The position numbers and the translations under genes were made by a program. Below the pieces are notes generated by a model. It was not told the DNA's origin and ran no database searches. It worked only from the letters and a program-made list of their open reading frames with translations. From Mycobacterium sp. AZCC_0083 (GTDB lineage Bacteria > Actinomycetota > Actinomycetes > Mycobacteriales > Mycobacteriaceae), in the NCBI RefSeq assembly GCF_014202335.1, contig NZ_JACHGP010000017.1:1-64000 (forward strand): a stretch of 64,000 nt of DNA, in the 5' to 3' direction. Shown piece by piece: positions 33,841 through 43,114 of the stretch (the stretch's first letter is position 1; every line of letters starts with the position of its first letter).

Positions 33841-34891
33841 CGGATGCGGCACCGACATTCCGACTCGGTCGGGTTTGAAAGTTGTTGCATGGCAGACCTC
33901 ATAGGGAGGAAGAGCTTCTGTGAGGACCGGTCGCCACAAATCCACAACGATCCACCTTTGCAGCGGAGTCGCGTGTGTCGACCGGGCCCACCGCGCTCGC
34001 CTCCCCGGCCGCTCCATTGCCGAAGAGTTGACCGGACGCAGATCCCGAGCTGGGCGCCGCAGCGATGACCCGGTAGCCGTCGGGCGGCGCGAGCGTTCAA
34101 CCCCGAGAGGTGCGGCCGTGGCAACTTCGTGATCGGGTAGGTCACCGCGGCGGGTAACGCGGTATTCCAGCCTACTGCGAGCAGGCGACGCTCGACGACT
34201 CGGCGATCACCTACTTCTCGCTTTCATCTCCTAAAGCATTGTTGCCCAACAGTACCCACCCATCAACCCCTCTACAGGTCCATCCAACACTCTTTCCACG
34301 AATCAAATCCGCTGCATCCCAACAACTCCAACGCCATAACCTCCAAAGAAGTCGTCGGCACTTTGGCGCAAGAACCACCGCGATACTAGGTTTCCTGGCG
34401 CACCCGAAAACGCCTCCACGGTAACGCGGTTCGCCCCCAGGCGAGGTGATCGGAGAAGTGCCGATAGCCTGATTGGCGAAGTGGGGCATCAGCTACTACA
34501 ACGACACCGCGAACAAAGCCATGGCCCGCGACGATGGATCGTCGCCGCGCCTACGGTGGGCGGGGGAGTACTACTCCGAGGGCGACACCCGCGCCCCGAC
34601 CTGGATACTCATCGGGAACACTCGGAAGGTCGCGAGCTGGTTGGGCTGACGCTGCCGCTACGGACGACGGGTCCGCGGACACCGACACAGCGGCGACTTG
34701 GCTCGACGACGGCGTCAACCCGAACGGGCGCGCGGGGCGGGCGTTCACCGGCGCGTCGCACGTGACAAGAATTGGCGGAACAGCGTAAATGTGCCAATAC
34801 CGGGCGAACAGTTGGAGACCAACCGTCTCCACCATTTGACCCGACATACTGGGCTGCTGAACCGGTCGCCCCGGATTTCGGCGGCACGCCG
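33841..34891. other. Kilobase without recognisable genes
   Basis: Only Arg/Pro/Ser-rich open frames on both strands are seen. The segment 34230-34420 is markedly less GC-rich and C-skewed, unlike the surroundings, and might come from elsewhere; I found no RNA gene or transposase in it. The region ends at the 68-base repeat shared with 29.3 kb, so it may be part of the same rearrangement. Confidence 0.5.
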
Positions 34892-34959
34892 ATCGCTACT
34901 CGGCCGCCTTGAGCAGTTCTTCGGAGACCGTCCACAGTCGGTCGGCGTTCGCCGGGTCG
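34892..34959 (-). repeat. 68-bp repeat, intact-gene copy
   Basis: The 3' end of the SDR gene and its stop codon, repeated at 29266-29333 with one mismatch. Confidence 0.85.
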
Positions 34960-35840
34960 AGAGCGTATCGCGCCACGCCCGTGCGGATGCGAGAGCGACT
35001 GCGACCGATGGGAGGATCAACGGTCTCGGCTTGGTTGCAGTCTTCGAAGTAGCGGCCGCCAACACCGTCCAGCAGTGGCGACACGGCGAGTAGCACAGAT
35101 GTGGCCGCACCCTGCTCCGCGGATTTGAGCTGTTCTTCTGGGATCCGATTCACGTTCGTGTCCTCGAGGTGGCGCATCAGGTTGGTCATGATGAGACCCG
35201 GCATGAGGGCATTGGCGGTGATGCCGTCGCGGGCCCATCGGCGAGTCGCTTCTACGGCGAACAGCACGTTGGCGGCTTTGGACTGCCCGTAGGCCAGCCA
35301 CGGGTCGTAGGGCCGCGTCGTGAAGTGCAGGTCGTCGAAGAATACCGGGGAGAGCAGGTGGCCGGCGGAGCTCACCGACACGATCCTTGCTGCACCGTCC
35401 GCGGCGAGTGCCTTGTGAAGTCCGGTGGCGAGCGCGAAATGGCCTAGATGGTTGGTCGCGAACTGCAGTTCCCACCCCTGTGCAGTGCGGATTTCGGGGC
35501 TGGCCATCACTCCGGCGTTGTTCACTAGCACGTGAAGAGGTCCGTCCCAGGACTCGACGAACGCCGTGATCGAGGCCGGATTGGTGAGGTCGAGCGCGGC
35601 GACGTGCAGTGCGTGGTTGCCAGTGGACTCGGCGATGTCGTTGGCGGTACGTTCGCCAGCTGCGGTGTCTCGCACGGCCAGGGTGATTTCGGCGCCGGTC
35701 CCGGCGAGCGCACGAGCGGTCTCAACGCCGAGGCCGGACGCCGCGCCGGTGACCACGATGCGATGGCCGGACAGGTCGATGCCGGCGGCGACCTCTTCGG
35801 CGGTGCTGGAAAAGCCGAAGCGGGTCTTGATGGCAATCAC
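34896..35840 (-). CDS. Short-chain dehydrogenase, retinol-dehydrogenase-like (314 aa)
   Basis: SDR with VTGAASGLGVETARAL, NNAGVMASPE, the NHLGHFAL motif, Ser in SVSSAGHLLSP and Tyr-Lys in YGQSKAANVLF, the pattern of the retinol/WW-domain oxidoreductase-like branch. The GTG at 35840 has AGGAG seven bases upstream; an ATG at 35855 is the alternative and overlaps that AGGAG. It is divergent from the azoreductase, and an inverted repeat that also occurs before the car gene lies between them. Its 3' end is duplicated at 29.3 kb. Confidence 0.9.
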   Translation of the reverse strand: MIAIKTRFGFSSTAEEVAAGIDLSGHRIVVTGAASGLGVETARALAGTGAEITLAVRDTAAGERTANDIAESTGNHALHVAALDLTNPASITAFVESWDGPLHVLVNNAGVMASPEIRTAQGWELQFATNHLGHFALATGLHKALAADGAARIVSVSSAGHLLSPVFFDDLHFTTRPYDPWLAYGQSKAANVLFAVEATRRWARDGITANALMPGLIMTNLMRHLEDTNVNRIPEEQLKSAEQGAATSVLLAVSPLLDGVGGRYFEDCNQAETVDPPIGRSRSRIRTGVARYALDPANADRLWTVSEELLKAAE

Positions 35841-35946
35841 GATGGGTCTCCTCATGGATTGGCGATGATCGACCCGGGTAAGTCAGGCAGGTCGACAGGC
35901 AGTGGCTTCAGGAGTGTCGATCTGTTCAATGATGCGACGATAGCGG

Positions 35947-35971
35947 AAATGGCGACATGATGTCGCCATTT
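35947..35971. promoter_or_regulatory. TetR-type operator between SDR and azoreductase
   Basis: A perfect inverted repeat, AAATGGCGAC-N5-GTCGCCATTT. It has the same length, spacing and sequence type as the core of the operator in front of car (TAATGGCAAC-N5-GTTGCCATTA). GCGCTAGCGT follows at 35982-35991, also found after the car operator. Confidence 0.85.
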
Positions 35972-36144
35972 GTCCTTTCCTGCGCTAGCGTGTGGTTGGG
36001 AAGCGGCCACCGACAGGACGCGGCAACGAGTTGGTGGGCGCCACCAAGAGCGCACCACGTTTCGAGAAACGTTGGAGCACTTGGGCATTACACCGCAAGC
36101 CGAGATTTCGCACGGTCCAATGACGATCTATGGAGGATTAGGGA

Positions 36145-36792
36145 ATGTCACATCTGCTGCATATCGACAGCTCGGTCCGGGGCGACGCCTCGGTGAGTCG
36201 TCGACTGACCGCCCGGGCCGCCGATCGGTGGCGGGCAGCCCATCCCGGCGCAACGGTGACCTACCGCGATCTCGGCGCCAGCCCGATACCGCACTTGGAT
36301 GCCGCGACGGGACTGGCGCGAATGGTGACCGCGGCGCAGCGCACTGAGGCAGAAGACGCGTCGCTCGCGCTCAGTGTCGAATTGATCGACGAGATCAAAC
36401 AGGCCGACACGGTCCTGTTCGGCCTCCCGCTGTACAACTTCGGTCCGCCAAGCACGGTCAAGGCATGGGTCGACCACATCATCGCCCCGGGCTTGTCCAT
36501 CGACGCCGAGACCCATGCCGGCCTCCTCGGCGACGCCGACTTCATCGTGCTTGCCAGCCGCGGCGGCGGTTACGGTCCCGGCACGCCGCGTGAAGGCTGG
36601 GATCATGCCGAAACCTGGCTGCCACATGCCCTGTCGGTGACCGGGCTCGAGTCGCGATTCATCACCGCCGAACTCACGACAGCCGATGCCGACCCGAAGC
36701 TGGCTCATCTGAAACCGCTTGCCGCCGAAAGCCTCAACAATGCTCTCATCGCCATCGACCAGCTCTGGACGGCCGGCGAAGACGCTGCCTAG
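36145..36792 (+). CDS. FMN-dependent NAD(P)H quinone/azo reductase (215 aa)
   Basis: Flavodoxin-like fold: LLHIDSSVRGDASVSRRL (FMN phosphate loop), then LFGLPLYNFGPPSTVKAWVD and LASRGGGYGPGTPREGWD, the pattern of AzoR and related NADH:quinone reductases. Two-electron reduction of quinones or azo dyes protects against redox-cycling compounds. TGGAGG precedes the ATG. Expression is probably controlled by the TetR at 36789 through the 35947 operator. The gene ends overlapping the end of that convergent TetR gene by four bases. Confidence 0.9.
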   Translation: MSHLLHIDSSVRGDASVSRRLTARAADRWRAAHPGATVTYRDLGASPIPHLDAATGLARMVTAAQRTEAEDASLALSVELIDEIKQADTVLFGLPLYNFGPPSTVKAWVDHIIAPGLSIDAETHAGLLGDADFIVLASRGGGYGPGTPREGWDHAETWLPHALSVTGLESRFITAELTTADADPKLAHLKPLAAESLNNALIAIDQLWTAGEDAA

Positions 36793-37379
36793 CTGGCGGT
36801 CAGGCCTGCGAGTACGACCCGCAGTATCCGGCCGCACTCCTCCTCGGTGGGCGGGCGCTGGCGGGTCTCCCGCCAGAGCACGACGCCGAAGAACGCCAGG
36901 TGCGTCATCACTTCGGTGTCGTCGATTGGTCCCACCTCGCCCCGGGCGCGTGCGTGATCGAAGGCGCGCCGAAATGCGCCGAGCGCACGGTCGTTGACTG
37001 TATCGACGAGGTCCTTGAGTTCTTCTGACGTCGACCCCACCGCGCGGTAGACCGCCTGCCCCTCGGGCAAGGCCATTCTCTCCGCGATGATGAGCATCAG
37101 GGCCAGCAGATCACCGCCCAGCGAACCGGTATCGGGATCGTGGTCGAAACGCTCGAGTCCCGGTTCGAGGACGGCCAACAGCAGGGCGCCCTTGGATGGC
37201 CATCGCCGATAGATCGTCGTGCGATTGACGTTGGCGGCCTTGGCGACTCCCTCGACGGTGAGCCCCGGGAAACCCACTCGTGCCAGTTCGGCCATGGTGG
37301 CTTCGCGCACCTTCTCGACCACCTGCTGGCTTCGGGGACCGCGCTGCACGCCCGTCGTTCGCCGCGTCGAACCGTCCAT
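36789..37379 (-). CDS. TetR-family regulator of car and azoreductase/SDR (196 aa)
   Basis: An N-terminal TetR domain (about residues 22-70: AELARVGFPGLTVEGVAKAA, VNRTTIYRRWPSKGALL) and a C-terminal ligand domain with LAFFGVVLWRETRQRPP. The start lies 23 bases from a perfect inverted repeat placed between this gene and the divergent car gene, the usual set-up for an autoregulating repressor. A matching operator before the azoreductase suggests a wider regulon answering to an aldehyde, acid or quinone. Unrelated in recognition helix to the two TetR proteins of the lipid island. Confidence 0.92.
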   Translation of the reverse strand: MDGSTRRTTGVQRGPRSQQVVEKVREATMAELARVGFPGLTVEGVAKAANVNRTTIYRRWPSKGALLLAVLEPGLERFDHDPDTGSLGGDLLALMLIIAERMALPEGQAVYRAVGSTSEELKDLVDTVNDRALGAFRRAFDHARARGEVGPIDDTEVMTHLAFFGVVLWRETRQRPPTEEECGRILRVVLAGLTAS

Positions 37380-37401
37380 AGGCCCACGACGCTAACACGT
37401 T

Positions 37402-37436
37402 TCGACTAATGGCAACAGAACGTTGCCATTAGTCGA
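37402..37436. promoter_or_regulatory. TetR operator, car promoter region
   Basis: Perfect inverted repeat with 15-base arms (TCGACTAATGGCAAC and its complement) and the 5-base centre AGAAC. It lies 23 bases from the TetR start and 55 from the car start. GCGCTAGCGT follows at 37442-37451, probably part of the promoter, exactly as after the 35947 operator. Confidence 0.88.
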
Positions 37437-37490
37437 TATCCGCGCTAGCGTCGGTGCTGACCCCGACAAAAGACTTTCTCGGAAGGACTG

Positions 37491-40400
37491 GTGATTCTCG
37501 TGGCAACTGATACCCGTGAAGAGCGGTTCGCGCGCCGCATCGCCGATTTGTACGCTACGGACCAGCAGTTCGCCGCTGCCCTCCCCAGCGAGGCCGTTTC
37601 TGCGGCGATCGATCAACCCGGGGTGCGACTGCCGCAGCTTCTGCGAACGGTGATGGAGGGCTACGCGGACCGGCCGGCACTCGGGCAGCGCGCCCTCCGA
37701 TTCGTCAATGACCCGGAGACCGGCCGCACTTCCCTTGAGCTGCTACCGCGGTTCGAAACCATCACCTACCGCGAGGTGTGGGACCGCGTCGGCGCGATCG
37801 CAACCGCCCTGGCGTGCGACCCGGTACGGCCCGGCGATTGCTTCTGCGTGCTGGGCTTTGCGAGCATCGACTACACGACTATCGACATGGCGTTGGTCCA
37901 GATGGGCGCAGTGTCGGTTCCGCTGCAGACCAGCGCGCCGGTCGCCCAGCTGCGCCCCATCGTCGCCGAGACCGAGCCGGCTGTGATCGCCTCGAGCGTC
38001 GACTATCTCGACGACGCCGTCGAATTGGTGCTGACCGGTCATGGGCCAGCGCGACTGGTCGCGTTCGACTATCACCCGGAGGTGGACGCGCAGCGCGAGG
38101 CGGTCGAAGCCGCCAGGACGCGGTTGGCAGAAGCGGGCAGCCCCGTGATCGTGGAAACGCTGGCCGAGGTTCTCGCCCGGGGGAAGGCGCTGCCGGTCGC
38201 GCCGCTGCCGGTCGCCGACGAGGACGACCCGTTGACGTTGCTGATCTACACCTCCGGCAGCACCGGCGCGCCGAAGGGTGCCATGTACCCCGAACGCTTG
38301 GTCGCCAATTTCTGGCGCAAGCCGCCCAGAGCGGTGGGTGGGCAGCACGGCGCCGAGCCGTCGATCGCGCTCAGCTTCATGCCGATGAGCCACGGCATGG
38401 GGCGGGGGATCCTGTACGGGACGCTCGGCAACGGCGGCACAGCCTATTTCGCGGCCAAGAGCGACCTCTCCACCTTCCTGGACGACCTCGCGCTGGTGCG
38501 GCCCACCGAATTGACCTTCGTGCCGCGGATCTGGGACATGCTGTTCGGCGTGTTCCAGAGTGAAGTGGGCCGGCGATATTCCGCCGGCGCCGATCGAGCG
38601 GCACTGGAGATGCAGGTGATGGCGGAGCAGCGGCAGACCGTGCTCGGCGGACGGTTCGTCTCGGCGAATACGGGCTCGGCGTCGATCTCGGCAGAATTGA
38701 AGGCGTTCGCTGAGTCCTACCTCGATCTACATCTGGTGGAGGGCTACGGCTCCACCGAGGCGGGAGCGATCTTCGTCGACGGCCAGGTGCGTCGGCCGCC
38801 GGTGATCGACTACAAGCTGGTCGACGTGCCCGATCTGGGTTACTTCCACACCGATCAACCGCACCCGCGAGGCGAGCTCGTCGTCAAAACGGCGAACATG
38901 TTCCCCGGCTACTACAAGCGACCCGAGGTCACCGCGGACGTGTTCGACCCGGACGGCTACTACCGAACCGGGGACGTCGTGGCCCAAGTCGGTCCCGATC
39001 GGCTCGTCTACCTCGACCGCCGCAACAACGTACTGAAACTCTCGCAGGGCGAGTTCGTCGCCGTCTCGAAGTTGGAGGCAGTATTCGGCGACAGCCCGCT
39101 GATCCGGCAGATCTATGTCTACGGCAACAGCGCGCGTTCCTACCTGCTGGCCGTCGTCGTGCCCACCGAGGACACGCTGGCGCGCAGCGGCGGCGATGTC
39201 GAGTCGCTCAAGCCACTCATCGGCGACTCTCTGCAGGGGCTGGCGAGATCAGCGGGCCTGCAGTCCTATGAGATTCCGCGCGACTTCGTCGTCGACACAA
39301 AACCGTTCACACTGGAGAACGGCTTGCTCACCGGTATCCGCAAGGTCGCCCGCCCGAAGCTCAAGGAGCACTACGGTCAGCGTCTCGAGCAGCTGTACAC
39401 CGACCTCGCCGAGGGCCAGACCAACGAACTGCGCGCGCTGCGCCTGGGCGGCGCAACGGGGCCGGTACTGGACACCGTCGCCCGGGCCGCTGGCGCACTG
39501 CTGAGCGCGGCAGCCGTCGATCTACAGCCCGACGCGCACTTCACCGATCTAGGCGGAGACTCCCTGTCGGCGTTGACATTCGCCAACCTGCTGCACGAGA
39601 TCTTCGACATCGACGTGCCGGTCGGCGTCATCGTGAGCCCGGCGACCGATCTGCGAGTGATCGCCGATTACATCGAGGCGGAACGGACCTCAAGCGCGCA
39701 GCGGCCTACCGTCGCGACCGTGCACGGCCGCGACGTCACCGAGATACACGCCAGTGACCTCACGCTGGACAAGTTCATCGATGTCGAGACGCTCGCCACC
39801 GCACCGTCGCTGCCCGGGCCCAGCACCGAGGTGCGCACCGTGTTGCTTACCGGTGCAACGGGTTTCCTCGGCCGCTATCTAGCTCTGGAATGGCTCGAGC
39901 GGATGGAACAGGTCGGCGGCAAGGTGATCTGCCTGGTGCGGGCCAAGTCCGACGAGGATGCCCGGGAGCGCCTGGACGAGACCTTCGACAGTGGCGATCC
40001 AGTGCTGCTGCGCCACTACCGGAAGCTGGCCACCGAGCGTCTCGAGGTCATCGCCGGCGACAAGGGCGAGGCGAACCTCGGCCTGGATCAGCAGACTTGG
40101 CAGCGCCTGGCCGACTCGGTCGATCTGATCGTCGACCCCGCCGCGCTCGTCAACCACGTGCTGCCCTACAACCAGCTGTTCGGCCCCAACGTCGTGGGCA
40201 CCGCCGAACTGATCCGCATCGCGCTCACCACGAAGCGCAAGCAGTTCGCTTATGTGTCGACCATCGGCGTGTGCGAGGGAATCGAGCCGCCGTCGGCGTT
40301 CACCGAGGACGCTGACATCCGGATCATCAGCCCGACCCGCAGAGTCGACGACGGCTACGCCAACGGCTACTCGAACAGCAAGTGGGCGGGGGAGGTGCTG

Positions 40401-41027
40401 CTGCGCGAGGCCCACGACCTGTGTGGCCTGCCAGTCTCGGTGTTCCGCTGCGACATGATCCTCGCGGACACCAAGTACGTGGGCCAGCTCAACGTGCCCG
40501 ACATGTTCACCCGGTTGATGCTCAGCCTGGTCGCCACCGGCATCGCGCCGGGCTCGTTCTACGAACTCGACGCCGACGGCAATCGGCCACGCGCGCATTA
40601 CGACGGGCTGCCAGTCGATTTCATCGCCGAGGCGATCTCCACACTTGGCGAACGGACTGTGGCTGGGTTGGCGACCTACCACGTAATGAACCCGTACGAC
40701 GACGGCCTCGGACTCGACGAATACGTCGACTGGCTGATCGACGCCGGCTATTCGATCCATCGCGTCGCCGACTACGGCGCGTGGTTCCAGCGGTTCGATA
40801 CCACCCTGCGCGCCCTACCAGAGCGGCAGCGCCAAGCCTCGCTTCTGCCGCTGCTGCACAACTACCAACACCCCGAAAAGCCAACTCGCGGAACCATCGC
40901 ACCGACCGACCGGTTCCGTTCCGCGGTGCAGGAAGCGAAAATCGGCCCTGACAAAGACATCCCACATGTCTCGGCGCCGATCGTCGTCAAATACATCACC
41001 AACCTGCAACTGCTCGGCTTGCTATAG
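37491..41027 (+). CDS. car: Carboxylic acid reductase (1178 aa)
   Basis: Three-part enzyme: adenylation domain with the P-loop TSGSTGAPKGAMYP (about 254-267) and GYGSTEAG; a carrier domain with LGGDSLS, Ser691 being the phosphopantetheine site; and a thioester reductase domain with GATGFLGRYLALEW (about 785) and Tyr960-x3-Lys964 in YSNSKW. The domain order and long identical stretches match M. marinum CAR. It reduces carboxylic acids to aldehydes with ATP and NADPH, and needs a phosphopantetheinyl transferase encoded elsewhere. GGAAGGA precedes GTG 37491; GTG 37500 would match the M. marinum N-terminus better. Controlled by the divergent TetR. Confidence 0.97.
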   Translation: MILVATDTREERFARRIADLYATDQQFAAALPSEAVSAAIDQPGVRLPQLLRTVMEGYADRPALGQRALRFVNDPETGRTSLELLPRFETITYREVWDRVGAIATALACDPVRPGDCFCVLGFASIDYTTIDMALVQMGAVSVPLQTSAPVAQLRPIVAETEPAVIASSVDYLDDAVELVLTGHGPARLVAFDYHPEVDAQREAVEAARTRLAEAGSPVIVETLAEVLARGKALPVAPLPVADEDDPLTLLIYTSGSTGAPKGAMYPERLVANFWRKPPRAVGGQHGAEPSIALSFMPMSHGMGRGILYGTLGNGGTAYFAAKSDLSTFLDDLALVRPTELTFVPRIWDMLFGVFQSEVGRRYSAGADRAALEMQVMAEQRQTVLGGRFVSANTGSASISAELKAFAESYLDLHLVEGYGSTEAGAIFVDGQVRRPPVIDYKLVDVPDLGYFHTDQPHPRGELVVKTANMFPGYYKRPEVTADVFDPDGYYRTGDVVAQVGPDRLVYLDRRNNVLKLSQGEFVAVSKLEAVFGDSPLIRQIYVYGNSARSYLLAVVVPTEDTLARSGGDVESLKPLIGDSLQGLARSAGLQSYEIPRDFVVDTKPFTLENGLLTGIRKVARPKLKEHYGQRLEQLYTDLAEGQTNELRALRLGGATGPVLDTVARAAGALLSAAAVDLQPDAHFTDLGGDSLSALTFANLLHEIFDIDVPVGVIVSPATDLRVIADYIEAERTSSAQRPTVATVHGRDVTEIHASDLTLDKFIDVETLATAPSLPGPSTEVRTVLLTGATGFLGRYLALEWLERMEQVGGKVICLVRAKSDEDARERLDETFDSGDPVLLRHYRKLATERLEVIAGDKGEANLGLDQQTWQRLADSVDLIVDPAALVNHVLPYNQLFGPNVVGTAELIRIALTTKRKQFAYVSTIGVCEGIEPPSAFTEDADIRIISPTRRVDDGYANGYSNSKWAGEVLLREAHDLCGLPVSVFRCDMILADTKYVGQLNVPDMFTRLMLSLVATGIAPGSFYELDADGNRPRAHYDGLPVDFIAEAISTLGERTVAGLATYHVMNPYDDGLGLDEYVDWLIDAGYSIHRVADYGAWFQRFDTTLRALPERQRQASLLPLLHNYQHPEKPTRGTIAPTDRFRSAVQEAKIGPDKDIPHVSAPIVVKYITNLQLLGLL

Positions 41028-41164
41028 ACCAACCCTCTCACCAGCGGCGAAGACACGAGCCTTCAGGCTGTATTGCTGGACGCAGTCGCGTCCCATGACC
41101 ATCTTCGACTTGGGAGGCATTAGGAACGGGAGGTAGTGAAAAGCGATGGGCGTGCGAGACGACG

Positions 41165-41440
41165 GACAAACACCTCAACATTGCCGGGCACCGCATCTTG
41201 ACCGCCGAGGTGGGGTCCGCTCTCGTCGGACATTCCGGGGTGGCCGAGGCTGCCGTCGTGGGCGCCAGCGACGACACGACGGGTCAGGCGATCTGCGCGT
41301 TCGTCATCCTGGCGGCCAGCCAGGCCCGCGCAACCAACGATGAAGCGATGGTCGAAGAGTTCCGAAAGCAGGTGACCAACGAGTTATCACCGATCGCGAT
41401 GGCGCGCGAGATCCACGTCGTTCCCGAACTGCCCAAGACC
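41165..41440 (+). pseudogene. Acetyl-CoA synthetase gene fragment (C-terminal domain)
   Basis: Codons read DKHLNIAGHRILTAEVGSAL, VGHSGVAEAAVVGASDDTTG, QAICAFVIL and AREIHVVPELPKT, the C-terminal domain of Acs, ending just before the catalytic lysine (normally PKTRSGK). The adenylation core is absent and no start is visible. The fragment stops exactly where the minus-strand ThDP-enzyme fragment begins. Confidence 0.85.
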
Positions 41441-41602
41441 CTAGTCGTCGGCCATGCCCGTCACCGCACACTCGAACAGGCCGAGAATCGCGCGCATCCA
41501 CTCGACCTCGTCGAAGTGCATCTCCGAGGTTCCGGGGTTGGCGAAACACGTCGTCACCCCACACGCCACCAACGTGCGCACCAGGCTCTCAGCACCGTTC
41601 AC
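41441..41602 (-). pseudogene. N-terminal fragment of an acetolactate-synthase-like ThDP enzyme
   Basis: From the GTG at 41602 the frame reads VNGAESLVRTLVACGVTTCF, ANPGTSEMHF, then MRAILGLFECAVTGMADD, the first 50 residues of acetolactate-synthase-like proteins, ending at the place where the conserved AADGYAR should follow. Part of the HFVAALD segment is altered. It abuts the acs fragment at 41440/41441, so both genes were cut by one rearrangement. Confidence 0.8.
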
Positions 41603-41732
41603 GTTCGAACCCTTCACGCATCGACCATTTCCCAGCCGGGTGAACGATGTTGGGGTGCCGGAGTTCACCTTGTCCAAGGTAGCCGCCTGCATCGGAGGTG
41701 TCCTAGGGTTTAGTCGGAGCCGAAGGAGTCGC

Positions 41733-42890
41733 ATGAGGACACGAGTCGTTGCCGCGTTGGCGGCAGCCATGGTCGTGGCAGCGTGCGGTACGCCCCCGGA
41801 CGTGACCACGTCGAAGGTGGAACCGCCAGGAACGCTGATGTCCAAGCGATCCTTGGCCAACTTCGACCCGAATTTGTCGTCAGTGGTCTCGTCTGCGACG
41901 TACATCCGGTATCAGTCGACCTCCCCGGCCGGACAGCCTATCGAGGTGTCGGGTGCGGTGTTCCTGCCGAACGGCAACGCGCCCGCTGGGGGCTGGCCGG
42001 TGATCGCCTTTGCGCATGGCACCTCCGGCGTGGTCGGTGCCTGCGCGCCGACCAATTCACCCAGCCTGTTCGGCTCCGGCCCCACGGTGACGCGGCTGCT
42101 CGCAGGGCACCGAGCCGTCGTGATGACCAACTACCAGGGGCTCGACGGCCCGGGAAACGCGCCGTACCTGGACACCCCGTCCTCGGGCTACGACGTGCTC
42201 GACTCGGTGCGCGCCGCGCACGCCACCGGCCTGCCGCTTTCCTCGGATACGGTGCTGGTCGGATCCTCCCAGGGGGGGCGAGCCGCGGAGTCTGCCGCCG
42301 AGACCGCGAAATCCTATGCACCGGAATTGAACATCCGCGGCGTCGTGCTGATGTCTCCGGCGTTGGAGATCAAGTTCGCCGATACCGTGCGCGCCGGCGC
42401 ACTGAACGAACCCGCTCAATACCTGATCGTGCCGTATCTGGTGGCTGCAGTGCGCTACCACGATCCCGGGTACGGCTATGACCGGGTGCTGCACGGTGAT
42501 CTGCTCACCGCCGCGTCGCAATTGGAGTCGACGTGCACCGGCGCCATCACGCCCGCCGACGTGGCCATCGGCACCTCCGCCACTCCCGATGAGGCCCGGT
42601 TCGTCGATGATGCTGCCGTACAACCCGTTTTGGACTTCGAGTCGCGCACCAACCTGCCGAAGGCGGCCACCACCTTGCCCACCTACATCGTCCGTGGCGA
42701 TGCCGATCATCTGGTGAGCACCGCGTGGTCCACCGAAGCGATCGCCAAGATGTGCGCCCTTGGCACCCCGGTGCACGACCTGGTCGTCCCAGGCGATCAC
42801 GACGCCCCTGGTCACGTGTCGGACCGGTGGACGCAGTGGATCGGCGACCTGTTCGCCGGCACTCCCATCGCAACGACCTGTCCGCGCTAG
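41733..42890 (+). CDS. Secreted lipoprotein lipase/esterase, alpha/beta-hydrolase (385 aa)
   Basis: An N-terminal signal with lipobox VVAAC (Cys19) marks a lipoprotein anchored outside the membrane. The mature part is an alpha/beta-hydrolase of the secretory lipase (LIP) type: oxyanion AFAHGTSG, nucleophile Ser in VGSSQGGRA, Asp in RGDADHLVS and His in PGDHDAPGH. AGGAG lies six bases before the ATG. The gene is complete, despite lying between gene fragments. It could release acyl chains for the catabolic genes of this region. Confidence 0.9.
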   Translation: MRTRVVAALAAAMVVAACGTPPDVTTSKVEPPGTLMSKRSLANFDPNLSSVVSSATYIRYQSTSPAGQPIEVSGAVFLPNGNAPAGGWPVIAFAHGTSGVVGACAPTNSPSLFGSGPTVTRLLAGHRAVVMTNYQGLDGPGNAPYLDTPSSGYDVLDSVRAAHATGLPLSSDTVLVGSSQGGRAAESAAETAKSYAPELNIRGVVLMSPALEIKFADTVRAGALNEPAQYLIVPYLVAAVRYHDPGYGYDRVLHGDLLTAASQLESTCTGAITPADVAIGTSATPDEARFVDDAAVQPVLDFESRTNLPKAATTLPTYIVRGDADHLVSTAWSTEAIAKMCALGTPVHDLVVPGDHDAPGHVSDRWTQWIGDLFAGTPIATTCPR

Positions 42891-43114
42891 GGCGTGTCGA
42901 CGAGCCGGCGATGCAACTCCGTTGTCAGCAAATGGATTTGACGGGTCAGCTCGAAGGTGGTGATCCGATCAGCCAGGCGCAGTTGAATATCCTGGCTTCG
43001 TCTCTCGGCCTCCTCCGGTACGACTGGATGGTGGGCCGCATTGCCGCGCAGAGGCCGGCGCTGGATCAGCTGAGGGCTGCACCAAACAGCAACGACGCTG
43101 TGATCGGTTGTCAT
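42887..43114 (-). pseudogene. DUF1003 gene copy with both membrane helices deleted in frame
   Basis: The 75-codon frame starts MTTDHS, runs through AERRSQDIQLRLADRITTF and then directly to ELTRQIHLLTTELHRRLVD. The intact paralogue at 49753-50259 has about 70 more residues at this joint, including both transmembrane helices. The rest aligns well in protein and DNA, so this is a duplicate with a precise in-frame deletion. Whether the shortened protein is made is unknown. The frame overlaps the lipase stop codon. Confidence 0.8.

Noticed and set aside
34230..34420. rRNA or ITS-like RNA in the AT-richer segment
   Set aside because: A few short words recall rRNA spacer sequence, but no extended match to 16S, 23S or 5S could be traced by eye.
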